Below, piece after piece: positions 1 to 8,444 of a stretch of DNA of 31,859 nucleotides (position 1 is its first letter; each line of letters begins with the position of its first letter). A program made the translations under genes and the position numbers. The notes under the pieces were generated by a model. It saw only the letters and a program-made list of their open reading frames with translations, searched no databases and was not told the origin of the DNA. The stretch is from NCBI GenBank assembly GCA_031366885.1, contig JANLPB010000359.1, forward strand, positions 1-31,859. Reading direction: 5' to 3'. The stretch comes from UBA668 sp031366885 (GTDB lineage: Bacteria > Actinomycetota > Acidimicrobiia > Acidimicrobiales > Ilumatobacteraceae).

Positions 1-117
1 GCGCCGCGACCTGCCAACAGCGTTCTCGACAACTCGGTGTTACGGATGGCTGGCTTTGCCGCCATGCGTGATTTTCGCGAGCCGCTGCGCGAGACGGTTG
101 CCTCGCTGATGGCATAA
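1..117 (+). CDS. rmlD: dTDP-4-dehydrorhamnose reductase, C-terminal fragment (5' end outside window)
   Basis: Reading frame 1 is open from the first base to TAA at 115-117 and encodes 38 residues. They contain RPANSVLDNSVLRMAGF followed by a basic/acidic helix (FREPLRETVASLMA). This matches the C-terminal signature of RmlD/RfbD, where RP.NS.LDN..L precedes the last helix. RmlD is the last enzyme of dTDP-L-rhamnose synthesis: it reduces dTDP-4-keto-L-rhamnose with NAD(P)H in the cytoplasm. Nothing upstream is visible, so an rml operon cannot be confirmed. The call rests on a short but distinctive tail. It is the first sign that sugar-nucleotide genes lie on both sides of the catabolic block. 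Confidence 0.8.
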   Translation, partial: APRPANSVLDNSVLRMAGFAAMRDFREPLRETVASLMA

Positions 118-150
118 GCGCTCGAGTGTGCGGGCGGTCTCTGCGCAGTC

Positions 151-987
151 CTAACCGGACACGGCAATCAGCGAGGCGCCGGCCACGGCCAGCAGAATGC
201 CGCCGACGTTGATTCGGCTGACGGGTTCGTGATCGAACCGAGCGGCCAGCGCGGTCGTCGCCAGCGGATACAGCGAACCAAGGACTGTTGCGACCGCGAT
301 GGGGCCGAGCTGAAGGGCGTGGTTGATGGCGAGCGCGGACGCCGCCATCAACACTCCTGCGACCACCGCAAGACGCGGGGGACGCGCGACAATCGGGACG
401 CGGCGGACAACGCACAACGCACCAACGGTGACCGTGCCGCCAACCGCAGCGAAGACGACCGGCCACTGCCCGCTGTCGGTGCTGGTGTGCCCCACCGCCA
501 TGAAAAAGACCGCAAAGCCGGCCCCCGCAAGAACGGCTGAGGAGATCTCGTCGCGAAGTGCCAGCGATCGAACACTCTCGTCGCGCCGGAAGGCGAGTGC
601 GGGAATGGCCAACAGTGCCAGAGCGATCCCGGCCCACCGTCCGCCCGACAGTGAGACCCCCGTCATCAGGTCGACGGTCACCGGCACCAATGCCGTGGTG
701 AGCGCGGCGAGAGGTGCGACGACACTCATCCGGCCACCGGCGAGAGCACGGAAGAACACGATGTACGCGGCGCCAGCGGCGGTGCCGCCAAGCAGGCCCA
801 AGAGCACGTCGCCCCCGTGCAGCTGCTTCCAACCAATTGCAAATGCACACATCGGTAGCAGCACCAGGTTGGTCAGCTGCGACACGAAGCCGACGTGGAG
901 CGTCTCGTGTCGTGCGGATGCCCTGCCGCCCAGGTAGTCCGCCGCACCTGAGATGAACGCCGCCACCAGTGCAAGGACGACGACCAT
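151..987 (-). CDS. EamA/DMT-superfamily permease
   Basis: A 278-residue, almost entirely hydrophobic protein with about ten predicted membrane helices in two similar halves, as in EamA-type drug/metabolite transporters. The second half ends with the typical arrangement LGSLYPLATTALAARF, a short acidic loop (DHEPVSR), then a final helix. Family members export or import small metabolites; the substrate is not deducible. The ATG at 985-987 has no Shine-Dalgarno sequence, but a -10-like TAGTGT lies six bases upstream, suggesting a leaderless message. It diverges from the aromatic-cleavage operon at 1054 and converges on rmlD. Confidence 0.8.
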   Translation of the reverse strand: MVVVLALVAAFISGAADYLGGRASARHETLHVGFVSQLTNLVLLPMCAFAIGWKQLHGGDVLLGLLGGTAAGAAYIVFFRALAGGRMSVVAPLAALTTALVPVTVDLMTGVSLSGGRWAGIALALLAIPALAFRRDESVRSLALRDEISSAVLAGAGFAVFFMAVGHTSTDSGQWPVVFAAVGGTVTVGALCVVRRVPIVARPPRLAVVAGVLMAASALAINHALQLGPIAVATVLGSLYPLATTALAARFDHEPVSRINVGGILLAVAGASLIAVSG

Positions 988-993
988 TCGCCC

Positions 994-999
994 ACACTA
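994..999 (-). promoter_or_regulatory. -10 hexamer TAGTGT of a probable leaderless promoter for the DMT permease
   Basis: On the minus strand TAGTGT fits the actinobacterial -10 pattern TANNNT and ends six bases before the ATG at 987. The RNA would therefore begin at or very near the start codon. No Shine-Dalgarno sequence is present in the gap. Confidence 0.45.
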
Positions 1000-1010
1000 G
1001 TCACAGCGTG

Positions 1011-1016
1011 TAGATT
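1011..1016 (+). promoter_or_regulatory. Candidate -10 hexamer TAGATT for the extradiol dioxygenase operon
   Basis: TAGATT fits TANNNT and would give a start near 1023 and a leader of about 30 bases. That leader contains GAAAGG at 1041-1046, seven bases before the ATG at 1054. I see no convincing -35 at 17 bases. This promoter is back to back with that of the DMT permease. Confidence 0.3.
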
Positions 1017-1053
1017 GTTCGGGTCCAAACTATTTTCGGTGAAAGGTTCATCC

Positions 1054-1914
1054 ATGGGTGAGATCGTCGGCTCGGCACTCGTTGCGCATGTACCGCCGCT
1101 CGTGCTTCCAGTAGACATTCGGCTGGAGTTGAACCACGGCAAGGACTTCTCCATCGTCGACGGCCTGCACCGCATGCGCCGCGAATGCATCGACCCGCTG
1201 GAAGCCGACACGCTGATCGTGCTGGACACTCACTGGTACACCACGTTCGAATGGGTCGTCTCGGCGCACGAGCGCCGCTGTGGAAAGTTCACCAGCGAGG
1301 AACTGCCGCGGGGCAACCCGCAGATGCCGTACGACTTCCTGGGCGATCCTGAACTTGCATTTCTTGTGGCCGAGGTTGCAGCCGAACGTAGCGACACGTG
1401 GGTGCACGCCAGCGACGACCCGTACCTGCCCATCCACTACGCGACGGTCTATCTGACCCCCTTCCTCCAGGCAGAGGAGAAGTGGATGACGGTCAGCACG
1501 TGCCAGACGGCGGAGCTCAACGACATGCTGATCTTCGGCGAGGTCTTGGGCGAAGCAATCCGGCGATCGGACCGACGCGTCGTGATCCTGGCCAGCGGCG
1601 CACTGTCACACAAGTTCTGGCCGCTCAGTCAGCTGCGCCAGCACGAAGGGGCCGATCCGAACGACCTGTTCAGTCCCGAGCACCGCGCTGCCGACGAGCA
1701 GGTGATCAAGTGGCTGGAGGCCGGAGACCATGCCGCCGTGCTGGCGAACTACGGCGAGTTCCGCAAGTTCACGCCCGAAGGACGCTTTGCTCACTACGTG
1801 ATCATGGCCGCCGCTGCCGGCGGGGCGGCGTGGAAGTCGCCAGGAGTGGCGTACAGCGACTATGAAAACGCTGCGGGAACCGGGCAGATCCATCTTTGGT
1901 TCCCGGCGAACTAA
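1054..1914 (+). CDS. hpaD: Class III extradiol dioxygenase, homoprotocatechuate 2,3-dioxygenase-like (HpaD/HpcB)
   Basis: A 286-residue LigB-fold protein. It follows E. coli HpcB along its length: AHVPP at the N-terminus, LDTHWY near residue 58, SEELP, LASGALSHKFW near 180, and a TGQIHLWFP ending. The expected Fe(II) ligands are in place as His12, His60 and Glu242, with the second-sphere His186. The family opens 3,4-dihydroxyphenylacetate next to its hydroxyls, giving 5-carboxymethyl-2-hydroxymuconate semialdehyde. The ATG at 1054 is preferred over an upstream in-frame start (1015) because GAAAGG lies seven bases before it. It is first in a four-gene operon. The true catechol substrate could differ, since the semialdehyde dehydrogenase (HpaE) and isomerase (HpaF) are not in the window. 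Confidence 0.85.
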   Translation: MGEIVGSALVAHVPPLVLPVDIRLELNHGKDFSIVDGLHRMRRECIDPLEADTLIVLDTHWYTTFEWVVSAHERRCGKFTSEELPRGNPQMPYDFLGDPELAFLVAEVAAERSDTWVHASDDPYLPIHYATVYLTPFLQAEEKWMTVSTCQTAELNDMLIFGEVLGEAIRRSDRRVVILASGALSHKFWPLSQLRQHEGADPNDLFSPEHRAADEQVIKWLEAGDHAAVLANYGEFRKFTPEGRFAHYVIMAAAAGGAAWKSPGVAYSDYENAAGTGQIHLWFPAN

Positions 1915-1949
1915 CTCGACACCTCGTACAGGACAACAGGAGCTACCTC

Positions 1950-2795
1950 ATGCGTTTAGCCAATTACGCGGGCCGCGCGACCATCGTGCTCGACGGTCAT
2001 GCAATCGACGTCGAGCAAGCCAGTGGCGAGCAGTTGGGCAGCGACCCGATGTTGCTCGCCGACCTCACCAATCACGATGCGCTGCGTGCGATCGTGGAGG
2101 CTGTCACTCCCATCGAGTGGCCGCTGCTCGACGAAGGCCTCCTGGGTGCTCCGGTGCCTCGCCCTCCGAAGGGCTACGGCGTCGGCTTGAACTACAAGCA
2201 GCATGCGCTCGAGAGTGGTCGCGACATGCCGACGGAGCCGCACCTGTTCGGCAAGTCAGAGAACTGTGTAGCCGGTCCCTTCGACGAGGTTCTGATTCCT
2301 GTTGGTCTCACCGAGATCGACTACGAGGCCGAGTTGGTCATCGTGTTCGGACGCACCTGCAAGTCGGCGACTCGCGAGGACGCGTGGAGCTACTTGGCGG
2401 GTGTGACCTGCGGGCAGGACATCAGCGACCGCGCCGAGCAGTTCCGTGCGCCCTTGAAGCAGTTCACGATTGCAAAGTCGTACGACACCTTCGGTCCCAT
2501 TGGGCCGTACCTCGTCACGGCCGATGAGCTGCCCAACCCCGACGCGCTGACCTTGACAGGTACGGTCAGCGGTGAGGTGATGCAGGAGGCCAACACTGAC
2601 GACCTGATCTTCGATGTGCCGGCACTGGTGGTGTGGCTCAGCCGCTACATCACGTTCAAGCCCGGTGATGTCGTCTGGACCGGAACGCCGGGTGGTGTTG
2701 GTGAGGCCCGCGGCCGGTTCTTGCGTGACGGTGACGTGATCGAGACCCACATCGAGGGCATCGGTACCATGCGCAACACTGTTGTCGAGCGCTGA
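1950..2795 (+). CDS. Fumarylacetoacetate hydrolase-fold protein (HpaG/HpcE-like isomerase/decarboxylase)
   Basis: A 281-residue FAH-superfamily enzyme. The C-terminal domain carries the metal site as DYEAELVIVFG (Glu126, Glu128) and Asp157 in GQDISDRA. It also has the family blocks GLNYKQHA, KSYDTFGPIGP and GDVVWTGTPGGVG. Relatives decarboxylate or isomerise the dienoate products of ring cleavage (HpcE/HpaG) or hydrolyse acylpyruvates. Position directly behind the extradiol dioxygenase (35-base gap) favours a downstream meta-cleavage step. The ATG at 1950 is chosen because AGGAG at 1938-1942 lies seven bases upstream; an in-frame start at 1896 would overlap the dioxygenase gene. The exact reaction is inferred from context only. 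Confidence 0.85.
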   Translation: MRLANYAGRATIVLDGHAIDVEQASGEQLGSDPMLLADLTNHDALRAIVEAVTPIEWPLLDEGLLGAPVPRPPKGYGVGLNYKQHALESGRDMPTEPHLFGKSENCVAGPFDEVLIPVGLTEIDYEAELVIVFGRTCKSATREDAWSYLAGVTCGQDISDRAEQFRAPLKQFTIAKSYDTFGPIGPYLVTADELPNPDALTLTGTVSGEVMQEANTDDLIFDVPALVVWLSRYITFKPGDVVWTGTPGGVGEARGRFLRDGDVIETHIEGIGTMRNTVVER

Positions 2796-2823
2796 CAGCG
2801 GCTGTGACGGTCGAGCGCTGATC

Positions 2824-3186
2824 ATGAAGATCACTTCAGAAGGAGACAAGAGTGTCAGCTACGGCGGCCGGTTCACCGGCACCGTCGAGCTGGAAATGTT
2901 GCATGCAACGCCAACCGAGAAAGAGCCGGATACCGCATTGGTGCACTTCAAGGATGGGGCCGTCACGTTCTGGCACCTCCACCCTGGCGGGCAGCAGCTG
3001 TACGTGGTCAGCGGAGAGGCCCGCGTCGGCACCGAGGCTGACGGAGAAGTACGGCTGGCGAAAGGCGCGCTGGTTGTCTGCCCGCCCAACGAGCGGCACT
3101 GGCACGGCGCTGCGCCCGGCAAGGACTCCACACTGCTGGCGATCACCTGGGGCACCACCCAATGGGAGACCGAGGCGCCGCGTTGA
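2824..3186 (+). CDS. Small cupin-domain protein
   Basis: A 120-residue single-domain cupin. Motif 1 reads FWHLHPGGQQLYVVSGEARV, giving His51, His53 and a Gln at 57/58 as likely metal ligands. Motif 2 reads PPNERHWHGA, with His92/His94. Such short cupins accompany aromatic degradation operons and act as metal-dependent isomerases, lyases or dioxygenases, or only bind ligands; which applies here is unknown. The ATG at 2824 begins MKITSEG, the usual family N-terminus, although its ribosome site is weak. An AAGGAG at 2839-2844 precedes an out-of-frame GTG and is ignored. The stop overlaps the next gene. Confidence 0.8.
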   Translation: MKITSEGDKSVSYGGRFTGTVELEMLHATPTEKEPDTALVHFKDGAVTFWHLHPGGQQLYVVSGEARVGTEADGEVRLAKGALVVCPPNERHWHGAAPGKDSTLLAITWGTTQWETEAPR

Positions 3187-4475
3187 GGCCGCCGTACGAC
3201 GTCGCCATCGTTGGGCTCGGGCCCACCGGTGCCACCCTGGCCAATCTGTGCGGACTACATGGGCTGCGCACGATGGTGTACGAGAAGTCGTCGGAACCGT
3301 ACTCGCAGCCGCGCGCCTGCCACCTCGACGCCGAGATCGCGCGGGTCTTTCAGCAACTCGGGATGGAAGCCGATTTGCATCGACTGCTGACGGTGTCGGC
3401 TGGCATGGAGTACGTCGACCGCAGCGGTCGTCGACTGTTCACGTTTGAAGGATTCGAGCGTGCTCCACTGCTCGGGTGGGAGGAGGACTATGTCTTCCTG
3501 CAGCCTCAGCTGGAGGAGGCGCTACGCCGCAGACTGGCCGAATTTCAACACGTGGAGGTTCGCCAAGGAATGCCGGCGCCGCCATTGGAGGCAATGCTGG
3601 AGCAGGCGGCCTTCGTCGTTGCGTGTGACGGTGGCGCCAGCCAACTGCGCGAGCAATTGGGCATCGGGTTGCGCGATCTGGGGTACGACGAGCCGTGGCT
3701 GGTTGTCGACGTGATGCTGCACCATGAGCCCTCGCCGCCGCTGCCGACGATCATCCAGCAGGTGTGCGACTCCAGCCGGTTGGCGACGTTCGTACCGTCG
3801 CACGGGGCCCATCGGCGGTGGGAGTTTCAGCTCGCACCGGGCGAGCAGCCGGACGCGTGGGCACTGCTAGCCCCCTGGGGCGTCACCCCCAGCGACGGCG
3901 AAATGCTGCGGGCGGTGCCGTACCGCTTTCATGCGCTCGTTGCCGACCGCTGGCGCGGTGGGCCACACGGGCGCGTGCTGCTGGCTGGCGACGCGGCGCA
4001 CATGATGCCCCCGTTCATGGGCCAGGGCATGTGTAGTGGAGTGCGCGACGCAGCGAATCTGGCGTGGAAACTGGCAGCGGTTCTCCACCAACAATCGTCC
4101 GCTGACCTGCTCGACACCTACGAACGCGAACGCGCACAGCACACCGAAACCGTGATCGAGATGTCGGTACAGGCCGGCCGTACGATCGCCCGGTTGGCCG
4201 CTGACCCGCACGACGTGCCGCAACCATCGCAGCCCGACCCACAACGCTGGTCGCGCATACCCGGGCTCGAACTCGGTAGCCGATTTCCGGTAGGCCATCT
4301 GCTGCCGCAGCCCGACCGGCTCGACGAGCGGCTGCCTCTCGGCTGGGTGTGGGTTGCGGCGGATCCAGGTTTCCAGCCCCCTGACGCGATCCCCGTCGTC
4401 GTCGAGCCGCGTGCGACATACGGCGAAAGGGCGGTGCTGGTGCGCCCTGACCGCTACATCGCTGCCGTCGCCTAG
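3162..4475 (+). CDS. FAD-dependent aromatic hydroxylase, MhpA/PHBH family, shortened
   Basis: A 437-residue class A flavoprotein monooxygenase. It shows the dinucleotide motif VGLGPTGATLA (17-27), the DG motif CDGGAS (about 155-160) and the GD motif LLAGDAAHMMPPFMGQGM (273-290). It ends in a small C-terminal domain closing with VLVRPDRYIAAVA, as in MhpA-type proteins. The family hydroxylates phenolic rings using NAD(P)H and oxygen, which would produce a catechol for the dioxygenase at 1054. MhpA proteins are about 550 residues. Here the stretch between VEVRQG (132-137) and the DG motif is only about 17 residues and the C-terminal domain is short. The start may be ATG 3162 or TTG 3183; the latter overlaps the cupin stop (TTGA) and has GAGG seven bases upstream. 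Confidence 0.8.
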   Translation: MGDRGAALRPPYDVAIVGLGPTGATLANLCGLHGLRTMVYEKSSEPYSQPRACHLDAEIARVFQQLGMEADLHRLLTVSAGMEYVDRSGRRLFTFEGFERAPLLGWEEDYVFLQPQLEEALRRRLAEFQHVEVRQGMPAPPLEAMLEQAAFVVACDGGASQLREQLGIGLRDLGYDEPWLVVDVMLHHEPSPPLPTIIQQVCDSSRLATFVPSHGAHRRWEFQLAPGEQPDAWALLAPWGVTPSDGEMLRAVPYRFHALVADRWRGGPHGRVLLAGDAAHMMPPFMGQGMCSGVRDAANLAWKLAAVLHQQSSADLLDTYERERAQHTETVIEMSVQAGRTIARLAADPHDVPQPSQPDPQRWSRIPGLELGSRFPVGHLLPQPDRLDERLPLGWVWVAADPGFQPPDAIPVVVEPRATYGERAVLVRPDRYIAAVA

Positions 4476-4484
4476 GGGCGCGAC
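4467..4484. terminator. Inverted repeat over interlocked convergent stop codons
   Basis: GTCGC (4467-4471) and GCGAC (4480-4484) can pair around an eight-base loop containing CTAG, which supplies TAG stops to both the hydroxylase and the P450. The stem is only five pairs and there is no T-run, so termination is only a possibility. Confidence 0.25.
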
Positions 4485-5767
4485 AACGGCACGAGTCGAA
4501 GTGGCAGGTCCTTCAAGCCGTTGATGAAGTTACTTCGAACCCGTCGCGGTTCGCCCACCAGCTCGACTCGGTCGACGCGCTGGGCGAGTGCAGCCAGGAA
4601 GGTTCGCACCTCGAGACGTGCCATCCACTGACCAATGCAAAGGTGCGGGCCACCACCCCCGAAGGTCACGTGTCGATTTGGCGTGCGCGACAGGTTGAAA
4701 CGATTCGGTGCGTCGAACGCCGCCGGATCGAAGTTGGCTGCGGTGTACCAGGTGACGACCTTGTCGCCGGTAGCAATGGGCACCCCGCCCAACTCCGTGT
4801 CGACGGTAGCTGTGCGTCGAAAGTGCAGCTGAGGGCACGTCCACCGAAGCACCTCCTCGGTGGCAGTGTCGAGCAAGGTTGGGTCGCTTCGTAACTGAGC
4901 GAGCGCATCCGGATTTTGGGTGAGCACCAGCAGCCCCTGAGCCAATGCGTGACGCGTGGTCTCGTTGCCGGCGATCAGTAGCAGCAGGAAAAAGGTGCCC
5001 TGCTCGCGCTGGCTCAACGGTTCGCCGTCGACGAGCGCGTTGGCGAGAACGCTCAACACGTCTCCGCTTTCGACCCCTCGCCGGGCAGCCGCTAGGCGCT
5101 CCACATACTCGAACACCTTGAGCGTGACAGGGCTGCGAAAGGGCAATAGCCGGAAAGGGTCGGTGTCGGTGCGGTCGCTGACGGCAGGGGAGTAGTCCGG
5201 GTCGGCGTTGTAGATGATTTGGTCGGCCCAATGGAAGAGCTGTGCGGCGTCTTCATCGGGCACGCCGAGCAGGCCGGTAAGCATGCGGATGGGTAACTCG
5301 CGAGCGACTGCGTGAACTCCGTCGAACGAACCCGTTGTGCGGCTGGCGTGAAGCGCGTCGCTCAACACCTCGTCCATCAGCTGTGTGGCGTGTGTTGCGT
5401 ACGTTTCGACAGCCAGCCTGCTGAACGTGGGGTTGACCAGTTGGCGCAGCTTCGTGTGCCGCGGCGGGTCTGTCTCCAGCATCGTGCGTCGCGCGGTCAA
5501 CGCTTCGGGATCGTGTTGCAGATCTTCGATCTCGGTGCCCCCGACCTCGCTGGAGAACGTTCGCCAGTCTTTGTGCACCGCCACGATGTGCTCGTGCGTC
5601 GTCAGTGACCAGAAACCGGTGCCATCGTGGCCGTTGGCCGCAGTCTCATTGATCCAGGCCACCGGGGCGGAGCGACGGAACTCGTCGTACGCCGACTGCG
5701 GCAGGCCGCGCTCGTAGACGTCGTGGCTGACGATGTCGAGGTGGGGCAGCGAGTCGGGCCGCGACAT
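4472..5767 (-). CDS. Cytochrome P450, coupled to a Liv-type ABC transporter
   Basis: A 431-residue soluble bacterial P450. The sequence shows the I-helix oxygen-activation motif AGNETT (266-271), the K-helix ExxR as Glu305/Arg308, and the heme loop FGGGGPHLCIG with the thiolate ligand Cys377. TDPPRHTKLRQLV near residue 99 is the usual C-helix block of actinobacterial P450s, including steroid-oxidising CYP125/142 relatives. The family inserts oxygen into C-H bonds using electrons from a ferredoxin; no ferredoxin or reductase gene is in the window. Its ATG shares one base with the livMG stop (TGATG), so it is the last cistron of the transporter operon and probably acts on the imported compound. 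Its stop interlocks with that of the convergent hydroxylase gene. Confidence 0.92.
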   Translation of the reverse strand: MSRPDSLPHLDIVSHDVYERGLPQSAYDEFRRSAPVAWINETAANGHDGTGFWSLTTHEHIVAVHKDWRTFSSEVGGTEIEDLQHDPEALTARRTMLETDPPRHTKLRQLVNPTFSRLAVETYATHATQLMDEVLSDALHASRTTGSFDGVHAVARELPIRMLTGLLGVPDEDAAQLFHWADQIIYNADPDYSPAVSDRTDTDPFRLLPFRSPVTLKVFEYVERLAAARRGVESGDVLSVLANALVDGEPLSQREQGTFFLLLLIAGNETTRHALAQGLLVLTQNPDALAQLRSDPTLLDTATEEVLRWTCPQLHFRRTATVDTELGGVPIATGDKVVTWYTAANFDPAAFDAPNRFNLSRTPNRHVTFGGGGPHLCIGQWMARLEVRTFLAALAQRVDRVELVGEPRRVRSNFINGLKDLPLRLVPLSRP

Positions 5768-7548
5768 CAGGCGGAGGAGCCGAGGTACGCGGCGGCAACG
5801 AGCGGGTTGGAGCGAACTTCGGCCGGCGTCCCCTCGGCCAGGATTCTGCCCTCGTTGAGCACCACGATGTGGTCGCTGATGCGTGTGATGAAACCAAGAT
5901 CGTGGTCGATCACCAGCACGCCGGCGCCAACACGGGCCGCGACCGAACGAACGGATTCGACCATGGCCAGGCTTTCCTGATCACTCATTCCCGACGTTGG
6001 TTCGTCGAGCAGCAAGAAATCGGGAGCCAATGCGGCGGCACGGGCAAGCTCCAGTCGGCGTTGGTTGCCGTAGTCCAACGTGCCCGCCTGGCGGTCGGCC
6101 CACTCGGTGAGTCCGGCGTCCGCCAGCAATGTGTCAGCATCGGGGCGTACACGATGTGATCGATGTCGGGCAGCGACAAGCGCGGTGAGTGCAACGTTTT
6201 CCCGAACGCTCAGATTCTTGAAGAGGCGCAGGTTTTGGAAGGTTCGAGCCAGACCGGCGCGGGCGATGTCGACAGGCTTCGACTCGGTGAGATCCTGATC
6301 GCCGAGGGTGACCCGACCGCCCTGCTCCTGCACGATGCCGGTGATCACGTTGAACAGCGTGGTCTTACCGGCACCGTTGGGGCCGATGAGACCGATCACC
6401 TCCCCGGGTCGAACGGTCAAACCGGCACCATCCAGCGCAACGAAGCCACCGAAGCGGACTTCGATCTCCGCTGCAACGAGCGTGCTGACGCCCTGCTGCG
6501 GCGTCTCGCCCGTGGCCGGCGGTCGGCGATACGTCAGTCGGCGCAGCCAGCCGGCCAGGTCGCGATCGCCGAGCAGGCCGCCGGGACGCAACAACATGAC
6601 GAGCAACATGGTGCCACCCAGAAAGAGGTCGGGGAAGCGCTCGATGTCCAGCCGTTGTGGGTCGCCAAGCTGGCGGAAGAGTTCGTTACCAGCCGTGATC
6701 AGGACCGTTCCGAGTACGGCGCCCGAGATGGAACGCATGCCACCCACCACCAGCATCACCAGGATGAGGATTCCCGAGTCGAGGGTGAATTGCTTGGGAT
6801 TCACGCTGCCCAACGACTGTGCGCGCAACGACCCGCCCAAAGCGATCAGACCCATGCTGACCGTCCACGCCGCCCACCGCGAGCTGAACAAGCGAATGCC
6901 CAGCGCCGGTGCTGCCAGCTCGTCCTCACGGGTTGCAATCGCGAAGCGTCCAATGCGGGTCTCCTGGAAGAAGTGCGCGATGACGAGCGCGAGCAGGGCG
7001 CCGCCCCACAGCCACCCATTGCCTTCCAGGCGGGGGATCCCCGACAGGCCGCCGGCGCCGCGGGTCAGTTCCTTCCAGTTCTTGACCAGCTGCTCGACAA
7101 CGAAAAGCGCGGCCAGGGTGATCATGGTCGGCGCGAGCCCGCTGGCGCGACTGACCGCAATGCCGAAGATTCCGCCGATGACCACCGTCACGACGATGGC
7201 GAACAATGTGGCTCCGAGCGGACCGTAGTGAACGGTCTCCAAACCGAATGGAATGTCGGGCAACGCCTTGGCCTTCGCAACGAGCGGAATTCCGACGACA
7301 GCAGTGGAGTAGGCGGCGATTTGGGCGAATGCCATGTGCCCGAAGCTGAGCACGCCCGTGTTGCCGATGAACAGTTGCATGCCCAGAACCAGGATGAAGT
7401 TGCTGAGCATCTCGGAGACGAGCGAATCGCGACTGGCGCCACCGCCACTGGTGTACGCCATTGCGAGAGCGGCCACGATGGCCACCAGTGCCGCGCTGGC
7501 CACCATGCTGCGCGTCAACCGCACGAGGCCTGCGTTGAACCCGGTCAT
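5767..7548 (-). CDS. livMG: Fused ABC permease/ATPase, LivM-LivG type
   Basis: A 593-residue fusion. Residues 1 to about 330 form a LivM permease with about ten helices and the blocks GMQLFIGNTGVLSFGHMAF and GGMRSISGAVLG. After a linker (about 330-355) comes a complete LivG-type ATPase: Walker A GPNGAGKT (389-396), Walker B FLLLDEP (511-517) and switch His549. The signature reads LDYGNQ (491-496) instead of the canonical LSGGQ. LivG proteins tolerate a Tyr in this loop, but the Asp and Asn are further departures. In branched-chain-type importers LivH and LivM form the channel and LivG and LivF drive it. The ATG overlaps the livH stop and the stop overlaps the P450 start. Fusions of this kind occur in actinobacteria. 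Confidence 0.9.
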   Translation of the reverse strand: MTGFNAGLVRLTRSMVASAALVAIVAALAMAYTSGGGASRDSLVSEMLSNFILVLGMQLFIGNTGVLSFGHMAFAQIAAYSTAVVGIPLVAKAKALPDIPFGLETVHYGPLGATLFAIVVTVVIGGIFGIAVSRASGLAPTMITLAALFVVEQLVKNWKELTRGAGGLSGIPRLEGNGWLWGGALLALVIAHFFQETRIGRFAIATREDELAAPALGIRLFSSRWAAWTVSMGLIALGGSLRAQSLGSVNPKQFTLDSGILILVMLVVGGMRSISGAVLGTVLITAGNELFRQLGDPQRLDIERFPDLFLGGTMLLVMLLRPGGLLGDRDLAGWLRRLTYRRPPATGETPQQGVSTLVAAEIEVRFGGFVALDGAGLTVRPGEVIGLIGPNGAGKTTLFNVITGIVQEQGGRVTLGDQDLTESKPVDIARAGLARTFQNLRLFKNLSVRENVALTALVAARHRSHRVRPDADTLLADAGLTEWADRQAGTLDYGNQRRLELARAAALAPDFLLLDEPTSGMSDQESLAMVESVRSVAARVGAGVLVIDHDLGFITRISDHIVVLNEGRILAEGTPAEVRSNPLVAAAYLGSSA

Positions 7549-8444
7549 CAGACACGCTCCGCGTGCGAGACCCTGAAGATGCCGTCAGGTCGAACGACGA
7601 AGAAGACAGCAATCAGCACGAACACGATGGCCGTCGAGAACTTGTCCCAGCCAACGGCCACCTCGGGAAGATATGCGCGCGTCAGTGTCTCCAACAGCCC
7701 GAGCACCAATCCACCGATGACGGCACCCGAGAAGCTGCCGAGACCGCCGATCACCGCAGCGATCACCGCTTTCAACAGCCAGTCCGAGCCCATGCTGGGC
7801 TCGGCGGCGGGGGAGCGCATCAGGATCAGCGTGGCGGCAACGCCGGCGAGAACGCCTGCGAAGGCGAAGGCGCCGGAGATGACCCGGTTGGCCCGGACAC
7901 CCATCAAGCGAGCGGCGTCGAAGTCCTCGGCCGCGCCGCGCACACTGATGCCGAACAGTGTGCGCTTGAAGATCACGGCGGTCAGCAGCAGCGTGAGGGC
8001 TGTCACCACGATTGTCACGACGTCCATCACTTCGAAGCTGACACTGGCAATCTTGAACTGGTTGAACACCCAGGCAGGCTTCGGGAAGGCACGCTGCTTC
8101 GGGGAGACCGCAATCTGCCAAAACGCATGAGACAGCCGCTCCAAGGCGAATGACGTGAGCAGCAACGTGAACGGGCTGGAGTTGCGGACCCACCGAAATG
8201 CGATCAGTTCAGTCGCCACCGACGCCAGCACCGCGCTGCCAATGATTGCGATCGGCATCCACCACCAACTGCCGCCGTGCAGAAAGAAGAAGTAGGACGT
8301 GTACGCCCCCACGGTGATCAGCTCGCCGTGGGCAAAGTTGACCAGGTGCATCACACCGAAGATCAGCGAGATACCCAGCGCGAGGAGCGCGTACGTGCTG
8401 CCGACGCCCAACCCGTCGACAATCGTCTGAATGAGTTTCGTCAC
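7548..8444 (-). CDS. livH: Branched-chain-type ABC transporter permease LivH
   Basis: A 298-residue membrane protein with about eight or nine helices. It shows the LivH N-terminal block GLGVGSTYALLALGISLIFG followed by NFAHGELITVGAY, and the C-terminal GGLGSFSGAVIGGLVLGLLE. It pairs with the permease half of the downstream fusion to form the membrane channel. Its ATG overlaps the livF stop (ATGA) and its stop overlaps the livMG start, so all three are translationally coupled. The substrate class is amino acid-like or hydrophobic carboxylate; the exact ligand is unknown. Confidence 0.9.
   Translation of the reverse strand: MTKLIQTIVDGLGVGSTYALLALGISLIFGVMHLVNFAHGELITVGAYTSYFFFLHGGSWWWMPIAIIGSAVLASVATELIAFRWVRNSSPFTLLLTSFALERLSHAFWQIAVSPKQRAFPKPAWVFNQFKIASVSFEVMDVVTIVVTALTLLLTAVIFKRTLFGISVRGAAEDFDAARLMGVRANRVISGAFAFAGVLAGVAATLILMRSPAAEPSMGSDWLLKAVIAAVIGGLGSFSGAVIGGLVLGLLETLTRAYLPEVAVGWDKFSTAIVFVLIAVFFVVRPDGIFRVSHAERV

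Noticed and set aside
993..1011. CACAC...GTGT inverted half-sites between the DMT and dioxygenase genes, possible operator
   Set aside because: The arms are only four bases and the inner ACTAGT palindrome is part of the proposed -10 region; too short to claim a regulator site, and no regulator gene is next to it.
2852..3448. GTG with AAGGAG upstream opening a second frame over the cupin gene
   Set aside because: The predicted product is Arg/Ser/Pro-rich and lacks motifs, whereas the other frame encodes a cupin with all metal ligands. The purine run is coincidental.
6163..8130. Long plus-strand open frame of about 655 codons opposite the Liv permease genes
   Set aside because: The product is rich in Arg, Gln, His and Asp with no domain, and it lies opposite livMG and livH with clear family motifs. 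It is a by-product of high G+C content.
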